This document shows, piece by piece, positions 17,550 to 28,700 of a DNA stretch of 38,409 nucleotides (position 1 is its first letter; each line of letters begins with the position of its first letter). This DNA is from Actinomycetes bacterium (GTDB lineage: Bacteria; Actinomycetota; Actinomycetes; Mycobacteriales; Pseudonocardiaceae), in contig JAJYTH010000024.1 in assembly GCA_021793175.1 (NCBI GenBank), positions 1 to 38,409 on the forward strand, in the 5' to 3' direction. The translations under genes were made by a program, and so were the position numbers. The notes beneath the pieces were generated by a model. The model did no database searches. It was not told the origin of the DNA and was given only the letters and a program-made list of their open reading frames with translations.

Positions 17550-17833
17550 GCAATCCCGAGACCGTGTTGTCCCCCGAGCGGATCCGCGCGGACGTCGCGG
17601 AGCTGGTGGGGTGCGACCCGGCGGACATCGCACCGGACGACAACCTCTTCGACCTCGGTATCGACTCGGTCCGCATGATGATGCTGGTCGAGCGGTGGCG
17701 CTCCGCCGGGGCTTCTCAGGTGGAGTTCCCCGACCTGGCCGAGCGTGCGGAACTCTCTCACTGGATCGCCGTGCTCACCGGAGCGGGCGAGGCCACGACA
17801 TCGGCGAGGAACACAGCGGGGGAGGACTCATGA
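17546..17833 (+). CDS. Stand-alone aryl carrier protein
   Basis: A 95-residue acyl-carrier-type protein with the phosphopantetheine site DLGIDS (S41) followed by VRMMMLVERWR, typical of aryl carrier domains that hold DHB as a thioester. It should be loaded by DhbE and present DHB to the first condensation domain of the NRPS. The ATG overlaps the isochorismatase stop, and its own stop overlaps the next gene's ATG, so stoichiometry is coupled. The open frame upstream (to 17255) is a shadow of dhbB. No phosphopantetheinyl transferase gene is in the window. Confidence 0.93.
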   Translation: MSNPETVLSPERIRADVAELVGCDPADIAPDDNLFDLGIDSVRMMMLVERWRSAGASQVEFPDLAERAELSHWIAVLTGAGEATTSARNTAGEDS

Positions 17834-18690
17834 CTCGTGTGGACCACAGGCATCGCCACCTGGCTCGCATCGCGGAGGTCAAGGCCGGCACGAGCTCCGA
17901 GAAGGTGCCTTACCCGATCCACATCCGCAAGGCGGAGGTGGTCCGTACACACAGGCTCAGCGCGGGACTGGTTCGGGTGACTCTGGGCGGACCCGATCTG
18001 GCCGGATTCGAGGCACACAGTCCTGACGAACACGTCAAACTGATTTTTCCCGACGCCGATGGGACTCTGCGTCTGCCCGAACCGAACGGGCAGATGTTGC
18101 GGTGGCCCCGTCCGTCTCCGACGACACGGGAATACACCGTGCGCGGCTACGACCCGGTCGCCAACGAGATCGACCTCGACTTCGTGATCCACGACGGTGG
18201 GCTGGCGTCGGAATGGGCGCGAACCGTCGAACCCGGTGAGATCGTGCATGTGGCGGGGCCACCCGGTGGTCTCATCGTGCCCGACAACTACGACCGGTAC
18301 CTGCTCGCCGGAGACATCACCGCGCTTCCCGCTATCGCGCGTTGGCTCGAGGTCCTGCCCCGAACGGCGGCCGGCTGGGCCTTCATCGAGGTGGCCGATG
18401 CCTCCGAGCAGATCCCGTTGTCCGCGCCCGAGGACATCGAAGTGCGGTGGTTGCACCGTGGTGACTGTCCACCGGGGACGAGCGATGTCCTCGAACACGC
18501 GGTGCGTTCGCTTTCCTGGCCGGAGAACGAGCGGGTCTTCGTCTGGATCGCCGGTGAGGCGGGGGTGCTCAAGCCGTTGCGTCGGTGGGTTCGGAACGAG
18601 TTGCGGCTTGACAGGTGCGACTACGACATCACGGGGTACTGGAAGCGTGGGATCGCGGACTTCGACGATCATGATCACGACAGGCACTGA
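17830..18690 (+). CDS. Siderophore-interacting FAD-binding protein (ferric-siderophore reductase, ViuB/SIP family)
   Basis: The 286-residue protein has the N-terminal FAD-binding domain of the SIP family, with REYTVRGYD (100-108) as the flavin-contact motif. A C-terminal NAD(P)H-binding-like domain follows (AGDITALPAIARWLE onwards). It would release iron from the imported ferric siderophore by reduction in the cytoplasm. It is the last gene of the iron-boxed biosynthetic operon, joined by an ATGA overlap to the carrier protein gene. Its placement with biosynthesis rather than uptake genes is mildly unusual. Confidence 0.92.
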   Translation: MTRVDHRHRHLARIAEVKAGTSSEKVPYPIHIRKAEVVRTHRLSAGLVRVTLGGPDLAGFEAHSPDEHVKLIFPDADGTLRLPEPNGQMLRWPRPSPTTREYTVRGYDPVANEIDLDFVIHDGGLASEWARTVEPGEIVHVAGPPGGLIVPDNYDRYLLAGDITALPAIARWLEVLPRTAAGWAFIEVADASEQIPLSAPEDIEVRWLHRGDCPPGTSDVLEHAVRSLSWPENERVFVWIAGEAGVLKPLRRWVRNELRLDRCDYDITGYWKRGIADFDDHDHDRH

Positions 18691-18753
18691 GTGATGAGCT
18701 CTTTCGTGCTGCGCGTCACATCAGGAGTGCTGTCGCCCGCCACCCGATCTCAG

Positions 18754-18772
18754 TAAGGTAAGCCTAACCTGA
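18754..18772 (+). promoter_or_regulatory. Iron box upstream of ferric-siderophore uptake operon
   Basis: TAAGGTAAGCCTAACCTGA is a 19-base iron box with slightly weaker left arm, 46 bases before the binding-protein start. It predicts iron-dependent repression of the uptake operon. Confidence 0.88.
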
Positions 18773-18818
18773 GCGTCCGGGTGTGCTCGGGCGACCGCCA
18801 GCATTGTGAGGAACACGG

Positions 18819-19826
18819 ATGCCTTCCTACAGTTCATTTCGCCTGACGAAAGGCTTGATCGCGGCGGCTATGTGCGCGCTCGTCGCGACCACCACCGCGT
18901 GCGCGTCGAGCGGCGACGAAGCGTCGGCACAGGGTGAGACCCGAGTGTTCCAGGCCGACAACGGTGAGATCACCATCCCCGCTGACCCACAACGTGTGGT
19001 CGCCACCGGTTACGCCGTCCCGGCCCTGATCGAGGCGGATGCGCCGCTGGTGGGGATCTCCAGCTGGCAACGTGGCGAGCCGATGATGGACCCCGAGGAC
19101 CTGGCCATCTACGAGGAGCTGCCGAAGGTGGCCGGTGAACTGGCGGCCGAGACCAACTACGAGGCTATCGCCAACGTGCAGCCCGACTTGATCGTCGTCG
19201 GGGTGCCGGCCCCCGTCCTGAAGGACATCGACATGGACCGGCTGGAGCAGATCGCCCCGGTGGTCGCGATAGGACCGACTGTTCCCTCGGCATGGCGGGA
19301 GCTCTCCCAGAAACAGGCCGACGCGGCGGGGGCGCTCGAAGGTTTCAACGAGGCCAAGACCCGGTACGAGGAGAAGGCCGCCGAACTCAAGGAGAAGTAC
19401 CAGGACGTTCTTCCGGATCTCCGGCTCGCCCACGTCGGTGCGTACGGCGAAGTCGGTAAGGGCAACTTCCAGCGCGAGTTTAACGGCTCGTGGGGCACCA
19501 ACGTCGCCAACGACATCGGCGCGGACTACTACGGTGAGGTCAAGGAGAAGGGCGGTGGCTCCCGGGATGTGAGCGAGTATCCCTCCATCGAGGAACTACC
19601 GACTCTGTTCGCCGAGGCCGATGCCATCACCTACACGGTGGAAGCCGACGGATCGGTTCCGGAGCCCGTCGAGTACGTGCTGAACAGTGATCTGTGGAAG
19701 AACCTGCCGGCGGTCGAGGCGGGACAGACCTACCCCATCCGTTACACGGACGCCGCGACCTACGGCCAAGCCTTGAAGGCTCTGGAGGCGCTGGACGAGA
19801 GTTTCGCGCCGCTGCTGGAACAGTGA
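18819..19826 (+). CDS. Ferric-siderophore ABC transporter substrate-binding lipoprotein
   Basis: The 335-residue protein starts with a signal peptide and lipobox ending at C28 (TTACAS), so it should be anchored to the outer face of the membrane. The rest is the FepB/FhuD-type periplasmic-binding fold (RVVATGYAVPALIEADAPLVGIS; NVQPDLIVVG). It would capture the ferric catecholate and hand it to the two permeases that follow. Its stop overlaps the GTG of the first permease. The iron box upstream and location beside dhb genes tie it to this siderophore. Confidence 0.93.
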   Translation: MPSYSSFRLTKGLIAAAMCALVATTTACASSGDEASAQGETRVFQADNGEITIPADPQRVVATGYAVPALIEADAPLVGISSWQRGEPMMDPEDLAIYEELPKVAGELAAETNYEAIANVQPDLIVVGVPAPVLKDIDMDRLEQIAPVVAIGPTVPSAWRELSQKQADAAGALEGFNEAKTRYEEKAAELKEKYQDVLPDLRLAHVGAYGEVGKGNFQREFNGSWGTNVANDIGADYYGEVKEKGGGSRDVSEYPSIEELPTLFAEADAITYTVEADGSVPEPVEYVLNSDLWKNLPAVEAGQTYPIRYTDAATYGQALKALEALDESFAPLLEQ

Positions 19827-20839
19827 CGATCACGCAGCGAGACCCCGTGACCGGGGCCGTGGCGCTCAGGCGCGCCGTGGCCCTGGCCGTGGGGTTGGTC
19901 GTGCTGGGGGTGGTGGCCGTCGTGAGTATCGGCGTCGGCGCCCACCCGATCGCGCCCGCGGAAGTCGTGCGCGCGCTGGTGGATTTCCAGGGGACCGACG
20001 ATCACCTGATCGTCCGGGAGGTCCGGGTTCCGCGCGCGTTGCTCGGCATGGGTGTCGGTGCCGCTCTGGCGGTGGCGGGTGCACTGATCCAGACCCTGTC
20101 ACGGAATCCGCTCGCCGAACCCGGCATCCTGGGTGTCACCGCAGGGGCCGGTTTCGCGTTGACCGTGGGTTCGGGGTTGGGCGTGGCCGTCTCGGCGATA
20201 GCGGAGCTCGGCGTCGCCGTGGTCGGTGCCGTGCTGACGACCGTGCTCGTGTACTCGGTGGGGCGGAGCTCGCCGTTGCGCCTGGTACTGGCCGGTGTCG
20301 CGGTGAGCGCGGTGCTGTCGGGCGTCGCGTTGGGGATGCGGCTGATGCTGCCGGACGTCTTCGACCAGTATCGGTACTGGTCGGTCGGTTCGCTGGCCGG
20401 TCGTGAGCAGGCTCCCTTGCTGGTGCCGATGGTGGCGATCGGACTCGCTCTGCTCGGCGCCCTGGTGGTGAGTTACGCGCTCAACGTGGTCGCACTCGGG
20501 GACAACGTGGCGCATACGTTGGGCGCGAACGTGAAACAGGTCCGCACCACCACACTGGTGCTGATCACTGTGCTGGCCGGGGCGGCGACCGCGGTCGCCG
20601 GTCCGATCTTGTTCGTGGGATTGATCGTGCCGCACTTGTTGCGCCGCATGGTCACGGGATCAGTACCCTGGCTGGTGGCCTATTCGATGGTCGCCGGTCC
20701 GATTCTGCTGTTGGTGTCGGACACGATCGCTCGTGTCCTGTTGCCGACCGGTGAGGTGCCGGTCGCGATCGTGACCGCGTTCGTCGGCGGCCCGATGCTG
20801 ATCTGGGTGGTCCGGCGGTACGGGGCGGGTTCGCTATGA
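19823..20839 (+). CDS. FecCD-family ferric-siderophore permease 1
   Basis: A 338-residue, strongly hydrophobic BtuC/FecCD-type permease, starting at a GTG that overlaps the lipoprotein stop. Family segments seen are VRVPRALLGMGVGAALAVAGALIQTLSRNPLAEP (read in short blocks), the coupling region LGANVKQVR and PILFVGLIVPHLLRR. It should pair with the next permease to form the membrane channel. Upstream in-frame extension to 19694 is inside the lipoprotein gene and rejected. Confidence 0.93.
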   Translation: MTITQRDPVTGAVALRRAVALAVGLVVLGVVAVVSIGVGAHPIAPAEVVRALVDFQGTDDHLIVREVRVPRALLGMGVGAALAVAGALIQTLSRNPLAEPGILGVTAGAGFALTVGSGLGVAVSAIAELGVAVVGAVLTTVLVYSVGRSSPLRLVLAGVAVSAVLSGVALGMRLMLPDVFDQYRYWSVGSLAGREQAPLLVPMVAIGLALLGALVVSYALNVVALGDNVAHTLGANVKQVRTTTLVLITVLAGAATAVAGPILFVGLIVPHLLRRMVTGSVPWLVAYSMVAGPILLLVSDTIARVLLPTGEVPVAIVTAFVGGPMLIWVVRRYGAGSL

Positions 20840-20864
20840 CAACCGTGGTGGCCGGGAGTATGCG

Positions 20865-21884
20865 GTGAGCGCCGTCGTATGGCGTGGTGGGGGCAGGTCC
20901 GTCCGGGTTGAACGCCGAACCCTCGTGGTGGCTTCGACTCTGGTCGCGATGATGGCCGGTTTGGCCCTGCTCGGGCTGTGTTTCGGGATGGTGTGGTCCA
21001 GCCCGGCGGACGTGTTCGCCGCGTTGCTCGGATCCGGTGACTCCGCGTTCGTGATCCGTGAGTGGCGATTGCCGCGGGTACTCGCCGGGATGGTCTTCGG
21101 TGCGGCACTGGGGGTGGCCGGGGCCATCTTCCAGAACCTCACCCGAAACCCCATGGGAAGTCCCGACGTGATCGGGCTCGATGCGGGTGCCTACACCGGT
21201 GCCTTGTTCGCGCTGGTCGTGTTGTCGGGCACGGCGGCTCAACTGGCCGTGAGCTCGGTGGCGGGCGGACTGCTGGTGGCATTGATCATCTACGTGTTGT
21301 CGAGCGCCGGTGGACTGTCCGGACTGCGGCTTGTCGTGATCGGTATCGCCGTGAACGCGATGGTGACCGCGCTGAACTCGTGGATCGTGCTCCGCGCGGA
21401 ACTGGAGGTCGCGATCGCCGCCGTGGGATGGAGTTCGGGATCGCTGAACGGGGTCGGCTGGGAGGATCTGGCGGTCCCGTTCACGGTCATCGCCGTGTTG
21501 TTGGCGCTCATGGCCTCTCAGAACCACGCCATGCACCAGGCCGCGTTGGGGGATGCCGTCGCGGTGACCACGGGGGTGCGCCTCGATCGATTACGGATGT
21601 TGCTGGTGGTGGTGGGCGTCGGTTGTACGGCCACGGTGACGGCCGTGGCCGGGCCGATCGCTTTCATCGCTTTGGCCGCGCCGCAGATCGGACGTCGACT
21701 GGCGAAGGCTCCGGGGATTCCGCTCGTTCCGGCCGCGCTGACCGGGGCGGTGTTGTTGCAGGCCGCGGATCTGGTCGCCCAGATGTTGTTGGCGCCCGTC
21801 TCGCTGCCGGTGGGAGTGGTGAGTACCGCCATCGGTGGGTGCTATCTCATCTGGTTGCTGACTCAGGAGGTGAAGCGAGCGTGA
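20865..21884 (+). CDS. FecCD-family ferric-siderophore permease 2
   Basis: The 339-residue second permease subunit has the same fold (WRLPRVLAGMVFGAALGVAGAIFQNL; TRNPMGSPDVIG; GPIAFIALAAPQIGRR). The GTG start has GGGAG about 6 bases upstream and follows the first permease after 25 bases. Its stop overlaps the ATPase start. The two permeases are a typical FepD/FepG-like pair. Confidence 0.93.
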   Translation: MSAVVWRGGGRSVRVERRTLVVASTLVAMMAGLALLGLCFGMVWSSPADVFAALLGSGDSAFVIREWRLPRVLAGMVFGAALGVAGAIFQNLTRNPMGSPDVIGLDAGAYTGALFALVVLSGTAAQLAVSSVAGGLLVALIIYVLSSAGGLSGLRLVVIGIAVNAMVTALNSWIVLRAELEVAIAAVGWSSGSLNGVGWEDLAVPFTVIAVLLALMASQNHAMHQAALGDAVAVTTGVRLDRLRMLLVVVGVGCTATVTAVAGPIAFIALAAPQIGRRLAKAPGIPLVPAALTGAVLLQAADLVAQMLLAPVSLPVGVVSTAIGGCYLIWLLTQEVKRA

Positions 21885-22657
21885 CCGCACGCTTGCGAGC
21901 ACAGGAACTCACGTTGCGCTACGGCGATCGGGTGGTGTCGACGCGGCTGAGTTTGGACATTCCGGATGGGGCCTTCACCGCCATCGTGGGGCCGAACGCC
22001 TGTGGGAAGTCGACGTTGTTGCGCGCGTTCGTCCGGTTGCTGCAACCCGCGGTCGGGTCCGTGACGTTCGACGAGAAGGAGGTCCACTCCTATTCGTCGA
22101 AGGTGTTGGCCCGTTCGTTGGCGTTTCTGCCGCAGGAGCCGATGGCTCCGGAGGGGATCAGGGTTCGTCAGCTCGTGGGGCGGGGACGTTTTCCGCACCA
22201 GTCGCTGTTGTCGATGTGGTCGGAGGAGGACGAACAGGCGGTCGCCGAGGCGATGGACACCGCGGGCATCACCGACCTGGCTGACCGGCCGGTGCAGGAA
22301 TTGTCCGGAGGGCAACGGCAACGAGCGTGGGTGGCCATGGTGCTCGCCCAACGAACACCGTATCTGCTTCTCGACGAACCGACGTCCTTTTTGGATATCA
22401 CGCACCAGTATCGCCTCCTCGCACTGTTCGCCCGGTTGCGGGATGAGGGGCGCACCGTCATCGCGGTGCTGCACGACATCAACCAGGCCTGCCGATTCGC
22501 CGACCATCTCGTCGCGGTGAAGGAGGGGCGGATCGTGGCGGAGGGGGCGGCCGCCGACATCGTCGACAGCTCACTGCTCAAGGAAGTGTTCGATCTGCCG
22601 AGTGTCGTGGTGCCCGATCCGGTGACCGGCACTCCCATGGTCGTGCCGACGATTTGA
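21881..22657 (+). CDS. Ferric-siderophore ABC transporter ATPase
   Basis: A 258-residue ATP-binding protein of the FepC/FecE type: Walker A GPNACGKST, Q-loop LPQEP, signature LSGGQRQRAW, Walker B LLLDEPT and switch histidine in AVLHDINQA. The GTG overlaps the permease stop and has AGGAGG (21865-21870) upstream. The very long in-frame extension back to 21062 only shadows the permease gene. Confidence 0.95.
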   Translation: MTARLRAQELTLRYGDRVVSTRLSLDIPDGAFTAIVGPNACGKSTLLRAFVRLLQPAVGSVTFDEKEVHSYSSKVLARSLAFLPQEPMAPEGIRVRQLVGRGRFPHQSLLSMWSEEDEQAVAEAMDTAGITDLADRPVQELSGGQRQRAWVAMVLAQRTPYLLLDEPTSFLDITHQYRLLALFARLRDEGRTVIAVLHDINQACRFADHLVAVKEGRIVAEGAAADIVDSSLLKEVFDLPSVVVPDPVTGTPMVVPTI

Positions 22658-22696
22658 TCTCACTGTGGGCTTGTCGTCCTTGTGACCCTATTGAAG

Positions 22697-22715
22697 TTAG
22701 GTTAGCCTCAGCTAA
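22697..22715 (+). promoter_or_regulatory. Iron box upstream of the NRPS gene
   Basis: TTAGGTTAGCCTCAGCTAA has a perfect left arm and an imperfect right arm (CAGCTAA for TAACCTAA). It lies 35 bases before the NRPS start, in the 93-base gap after the ATPase gene. Confidence 0.87.
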
Positions 22716-22750
22716 ATTGCTTCAGGTCTCCGCGAGTTCAGGAGCGAGAG

Positions 22751-25700
22751 TTGAGCACTGTCCACAGCCACTCCCACACGACGTCGACCTCGGCTGACAC
22801 GGTCTTGGAGCTGACCAGTGCCCAGCTGGGTATCTGGAACGCCCAACAGCTGGAACCGGACTCCCGCTACTACCTGGTCGGTGACGTGGTCGAGATCTCC
22901 GGGAACCGCCCCGTGGACACGCGGCTGCTCGCCGAGGCCATGCGAGCCACGGTCGACGAGGCGGAGACGATGCGACTGCGCGTCTTCGACACGCCTTCCG
23001 GTCCGCGCCAGGTGATCAGTGACGAACCCACACCGTTGCCCGAGATCGTCGACGTCAGTGCGGAGGCCGACCCGGTCGCGGCAGCGAATGAACTCGTGGA
23101 CCGGGAGCGCCTCCGCACCGCGGAAGCCTGCCGAGGCATGGTCGACCGCAGGCTGTACACGCAGACCATCATTCGCCTGTCCGACACCGAGGTCTGGTAC
23201 ACCCAGCTCGGCCATCATCTGATCTTCGACGGTTACAGCGCGGCGATGCTGGCGCGTCGGACCGCCGCCCACTACACCGCTTCGGTGGAGGGCACCGAGG
23301 TGGCCGCTTCGCCGTTCGGCCGGTTCGCGGACGTGGTCCGGTCGGATCAGGACTACCTCGCCAGTGAACAGTTCGAACGCGACCGTGCGTACTGGCGGGA
23401 TCGGCTCACACCCCTTCCCGAACTCACCGGCTGGGCCGACTCGGCGGACGGCCCGCCGAAGGACACACTCACCGCACGAGCCGTCGTCTCGGCCGAGGAC
23501 ACCGCGCGACTCCAGGCCGCCGCCAAGCGCGAGAAGCTCAGCTGGGGAGAGGCACTCATCGCCTGCTATGCCGCATTCCTGCATCGTCTGCAGGGGCGGA
23601 CGGACGTGGTCTTCGCCCTACCGCTGATGTGCCGGACCAACTCGGCCGAGCTACGTACCCCCTCGATGGCGGTCAACGTGCTGCCGTTGCGGGTGATCGT
23701 GCGGGGCGATGACCGACTCGGCGACGTGGGCAGGCGGATCGCCAAGGCCATGCGCGAGATGCGCACCCATCAGCGTTATCGCGGCGAGAATCTGCCGCAG
23801 GACCTGGCCGTGCCCGGCGCGGGCGCGCTGCTGCACGGATCCGGGGTCAACCTCAAGGCGTTCGACCTGTCGCTGGACTTCGCCGGCTCGGTTGGTGTGC
23901 TGCGCAACGTCGCGGGTGGACCTCCCGAGGACATGGGGTTGAGTGTGCTGCCGACCCAGGACGGTGGACTGTTGCTCGGCTTCGAGGTCGACGCGCGCAC
24001 CCATGACCAGGAAGCCGTCGATCACAAGCTGTCGGTGCTGCGCACCATGCTCACGACGCTGACCTCTCCCGACGAGCCCAAGGTGGGACAGGTGGAATTG
24101 GTCGCGTCCGAACGTCGGCGAAGGTTGCTCGACGAATGGGGGATCTCCGCGGTGCCCGGACGGCCGAAGACCGTGCCGGACGTGGTGAACGAGCTCGCGG
24201 CGCGTCACCCGGACGAAACGGCGTTGGTCCATGCCGGGCGGAGCCTTTCGTTCGGTGAACTCGCGGCACGGGTGCACCGGCTCGCCCGCGCCCTTCGAGC
24301 ACGGGGGATCGGCCCGGAGGACGTCGTCGCGTTGGCCCTGCCCCGCTCCTTTGACATCGTCGTCGCGTTGCTCGCCGTGCTGGACGCGGGAGCGGCGTTC
24401 CTACCGTTGGACACCGAGCATCCGCCGGAACGGCTGCGCGAGCTCGTTGAGGATGCCGGGGCCTGCCTGGTGTTGACCCACGAGACGGGCCCTCAACCGG
24501 GAGGTAGCGTGCCCCGGCTTCCACTCGATGCGTCCGACACACTCACCGAATTGGCGGAGCTACCGGCCGGGCCACTGACCTCCGAGGAACTGGCCGCTCC
24601 CCGCCGGGCCGAGCATCTCGCCTACATCCTCTACACCTCGGGTTCGACCGGTCGCCCGAAGGGCGTCCTGGTACGTTCCGGTGGGCTGGCCGCGTTGCTG
24701 CACCATCATCGGGCGACGATCGTGGCGGAGGCCGAACGCGCCGCCGGAAGGCCCTTGCGAGTGGCGCACACGTACTCGTTCGCCTTCGACTCCGCGATCG
24801 ACCAGGTGATCTGGTTGCTGTGCGGCCACGAGCTCCACATCTACGACGTTGAGGTGTTCCGGGACGCCCAGGCGTTCCTGTCCGCCTGCGCCACCGATGC
24901 CATCGACGTCGTGGACACCACGCCGTCGATGGCGGCTCCGCTGCTCGACGCGGGACTGCTCGACACGGGGCACCGCCCCACACTGCTGATCCTGGGTGGT
25001 GAGGCGCTACCGCGGGCATTGTGGCGACGGATCGCCGACTCCGGTGTGCTCGCCCGCAACATGTACGGCCCCACGGAAGCCACAGTGGACAGTGCTACCG
25101 CGCGGGTCGACGACGGAGAACCCACGATCGGCCTGCCTCTGGCCGGTACCCGCGTCTACCTGCTGGACAACGCGTTGCAACCCGTACCCCACGGGACCGT
25201 GGGCGAACTGTATCTGGCCGGCCCCCAGCTGGCGCGGGGGTATGTGAACCAGTCGGCGGCGACGGCGCAGGCGTTCGTCGCCGACCCGTTCGCGGGCGGC
25301 GGGCAACGGATGTATCGCACCGGGGACTTGGCGCGCTGGGTGCCGGGGCGGGGGCTCGAATATCTCGGCCGTAGCGACGGCCAGGTCAAGATCCGTGGCC
25401 ACAGGGTGGAACTCGGCGAGGTCGAGGCGGCGTTAGGCGCGTTGGAGGATGTGAGCGCGGCCGCCGCCGTCGTCCGCGACGAAGGGGAACTGACCCGGTT
25501 GGTCGGCTACGTCGTTCCCGCGGCAGGGGCCCCGACACCGACTCCGGAGTCGATCCGGACCACGCTCGCCGAGCGGGTACCCGACCACCTGGTGCCCGCC
25601 GCCGTGGTGATCCTGGACGAGCTGCCACTCACGGTCAACGGCAAACTCGACCGCGCCGCGCTTCCCGCACCACGTCCGGCGGGCGGGGGCAGGCCCGCGA

Positions 25701-28700
25701 CCACCGAGCGGGAACGGCAGCTCTGCGGCGCCGTCGCCGAGGTGTTCGGGCTGGACGAGGTCGGTGTCGACGACGACTTCTTCTCCCTTGGCGGCGACAG
25801 CATCACCGCCATCGGTGTGAGCAGCCGGCTACGGAGCAGGGGATTCGAACTCCGGCCACGGGACCTGCTCGCACGGCGCAGCTTCGCCTCGCTCGCCACA
25901 GCCCTCACCGAGACAGGGCGGGATGCGCTCACACCGGCGGACGAACCGACCGGTCCGGTCCCCGCGACGCCGATCGTGCGAGGCCTGCTCGACCCCAACC
26001 CGAACGTGCGGGACATCGCCGGTTACGTGCAATGGACCGCGGTGTCCGTGGAACCCGACCTCGCCCTCACCCAGTTGGTGTCCGGAGTCCACAGTGTTCT
26101 GGAACGGCACGATGCGCTGAGGCTGATCCTCACGAAGGCCCCGGACGGCTCGGTCGAACCGGTGGTGCGGGAGTCCGGAGCGGTATCGGCGACCGCGTTG
26201 GTCAGCGAGACGCACGCCACCGACGACGACGTGGAGGGCCAAGTAGCCACGTTGGCGCAGAACCTGGCCGCGACCCTGGACCCGCTCGCCGGTGACCTCC
26301 TGCGGATCGCGCTGCTGCGCACCAGACCCGACGCGCCGGATCGGCTCGTCGTGGTCGCACATCACCTCGTCGTCGACGGTGTGTCCTGGCGGGTGCTGTT
26401 GCCGGACCTGCAAGCGGCATGCGAGGCCGCGGGCCACGGCCGTCCCGTCGAACTCGGTCCCGCAGGGACATCGTGGCGGCGGTACGCGCTACTGCTGGAC
26501 GAACAGGGCACGACAGGAGCCCGGCGACCCGAGTTGGATTTCTGGCGGCAGGCTCTCGACCCCGACCACCGTCCTTTGAGCTGTCGGGCGTTGGATCCGG
26601 CTCGGGACACCGCCGCGACGGCCGAGCGGTCCACCACGATCGCCACGGCCATGGTCAGCAAAGCGGTGTTGGACACCCTGCCCATGGCGTACCGCATGAA
26701 CGTCGACGAGGTGCTGCTGGCCGCGCTGGTGCTGGCGCTGCGTTCGTGGCGCCGGGACCGGAACACACCGACCGGCGAGGCCGTGACGATCACGATGGAA
26801 GGCCACGGTCGCGAACAGCTCGAACCCGGCATCGACCTGTCCCGCACGATCGGCTGGTTCACCAGCGAATACCCGGTGCGCGTTCCCGTCGGCGCGGTGG
26901 GGGAGGAAGCCGACCTGCTCGACGCGCTGGCGGGTGGCGAAGCGGCGGGACGACTGCTGCGCGCGGCCAAGGAGGCCAAACGCGCCGTTCCCGACGGCGG
27001 CATCGGTTACGGCGTACTCCGGTACCTGGACCCCGAGACGCGCGATGAACTGTCGGACACCCCCGCTCCCGAGGTCCTGCTGAATTACCTCGGGCGGTTC
27101 GCTCCTTTGGACGGCACGGGCTGGCGGCTTCCGGAACGGGACGCGTTCTCGGTGCTCGATCCCGACACCAAGGCATTGGAACAGGTGTTGGCACTCAACT
27201 GCTTCGTGCACGAGGAGGGAGCTTCGCGCGTCGCGGTGGAATGGACCGCCGCCCGGGAGGTGTTGGGCGCCGACGTGGTCGAGGACCTGCAGCACGCGTG
27301 GGCGGCGGCGTTGGACGCGCTGGCGGCACACGCGGCGCGGATCGGCCCCGACGGGGGCGGACTGACCCCCTCCGACCTGCCGTTGGTGTCGCTGGACCAG
27401 GAAACCATCGACGAACTGGAAACCCGCCACCGCATCGCCGACGTCCTGCCCGCGACGGCTCTGCAGACAGGGCTGTCCTTCCACACCCTCGTGCGTGGCG
27501 ACGACGAGGCCGACGTCTACGTCGTACAGGCCATCATGTCGTTGGCGGGTGAGCTGGACCCGCGGAGGCTGGCCGCCGCCGCCGAGGAACTGCTGCGGCG
27601 CCATCCCGCGCTGCGGATGTATCTGGCCACGACGTCGGCGGGCGAGGTCGTCCAAGTGATGCCCGCCGACGTCGAGCTGGACTGGCGTGAGATCGACCTG
27701 ACGGCGTTCGCGCCCGACGAGCGGGAAAGCGCGTTCGACACGCATGCGCGCACGGAACAGGAACGACCGTTCGATCCCGGCGAGCCACCGCTGATCCGCT
27801 TCCTGATGTGCGTTCTCGGCGAGGCCGAGCACCGACTCGTCATCACCAACCACCACGCGCTGCTGGACGGGTGGTCGATGCCCCTCGTCGGCCGTACCCT
27901 GTTGGCGATCTACGCCGAGCTGGGTGGAGGCCCCGCGGTTCCCGCGACGCCTTCGCCCGCCGAGTACTACCGATGGTTGTCCGAGCGCGATCGGCAGGCC
28001 GGGCTCGCCGCGTGGAAGGAGGCGTTGGCGGGAGTCGACGAGGGAACTCGGCTCGCGCCGTCCACCGCGCACACCCACGTCGAGCGACCCGGTCGCGTGT
28101 CGCTCCCGCTCGGTGCGGAGTTCAGCCATCGATTGCGAGAGTTCGCCCGGGAACACGGGCTCACCCTGAACACGGTCCTGCAGACCGCGTGGGGTCTGCT
28201 TCTCGGCCGGCTCACCCGACGGCGGGACGTGCTCTTCGGTTCCCCCGTCTCGGGCCGGCCCGCCGAGGTCGAGGGGATCGAGTCGATGATCGGGCAGCTC
28301 GGCAATACGATCCCCGTCCGCGTCCGAACCACCCCGGCCGAACCCGCGCAAGATCTCCTCGCGCGGGTGCACGCCGAGTCGGTGGCGCTCACCGAGCACC
28401 ACCACATCGGACTCCCCGACATCCAACGGGCCGTCGGGGTCGGGGAACTGTTCGACACGATGTTCGTGATGGAGAACTTCCCCCTGTCGAGCCGGGGAAG
28501 CACCCCGCTGGCACCGGGGCTCGAACTCACGGGCGTGGACATCGTCGACGCCACCCACTACCCGCTCACGGTCGTGGTGATCCCCGAGGACGAAATCGTC
28601 ATCGGCCTCGGCTACCAGCCGCGGGTGTTCGACGAGGCGACGGTACGCGACTACGCCCGCTGGTTGCACACCCTGCTGAGGGAGATCGTCGCCGACCCAT

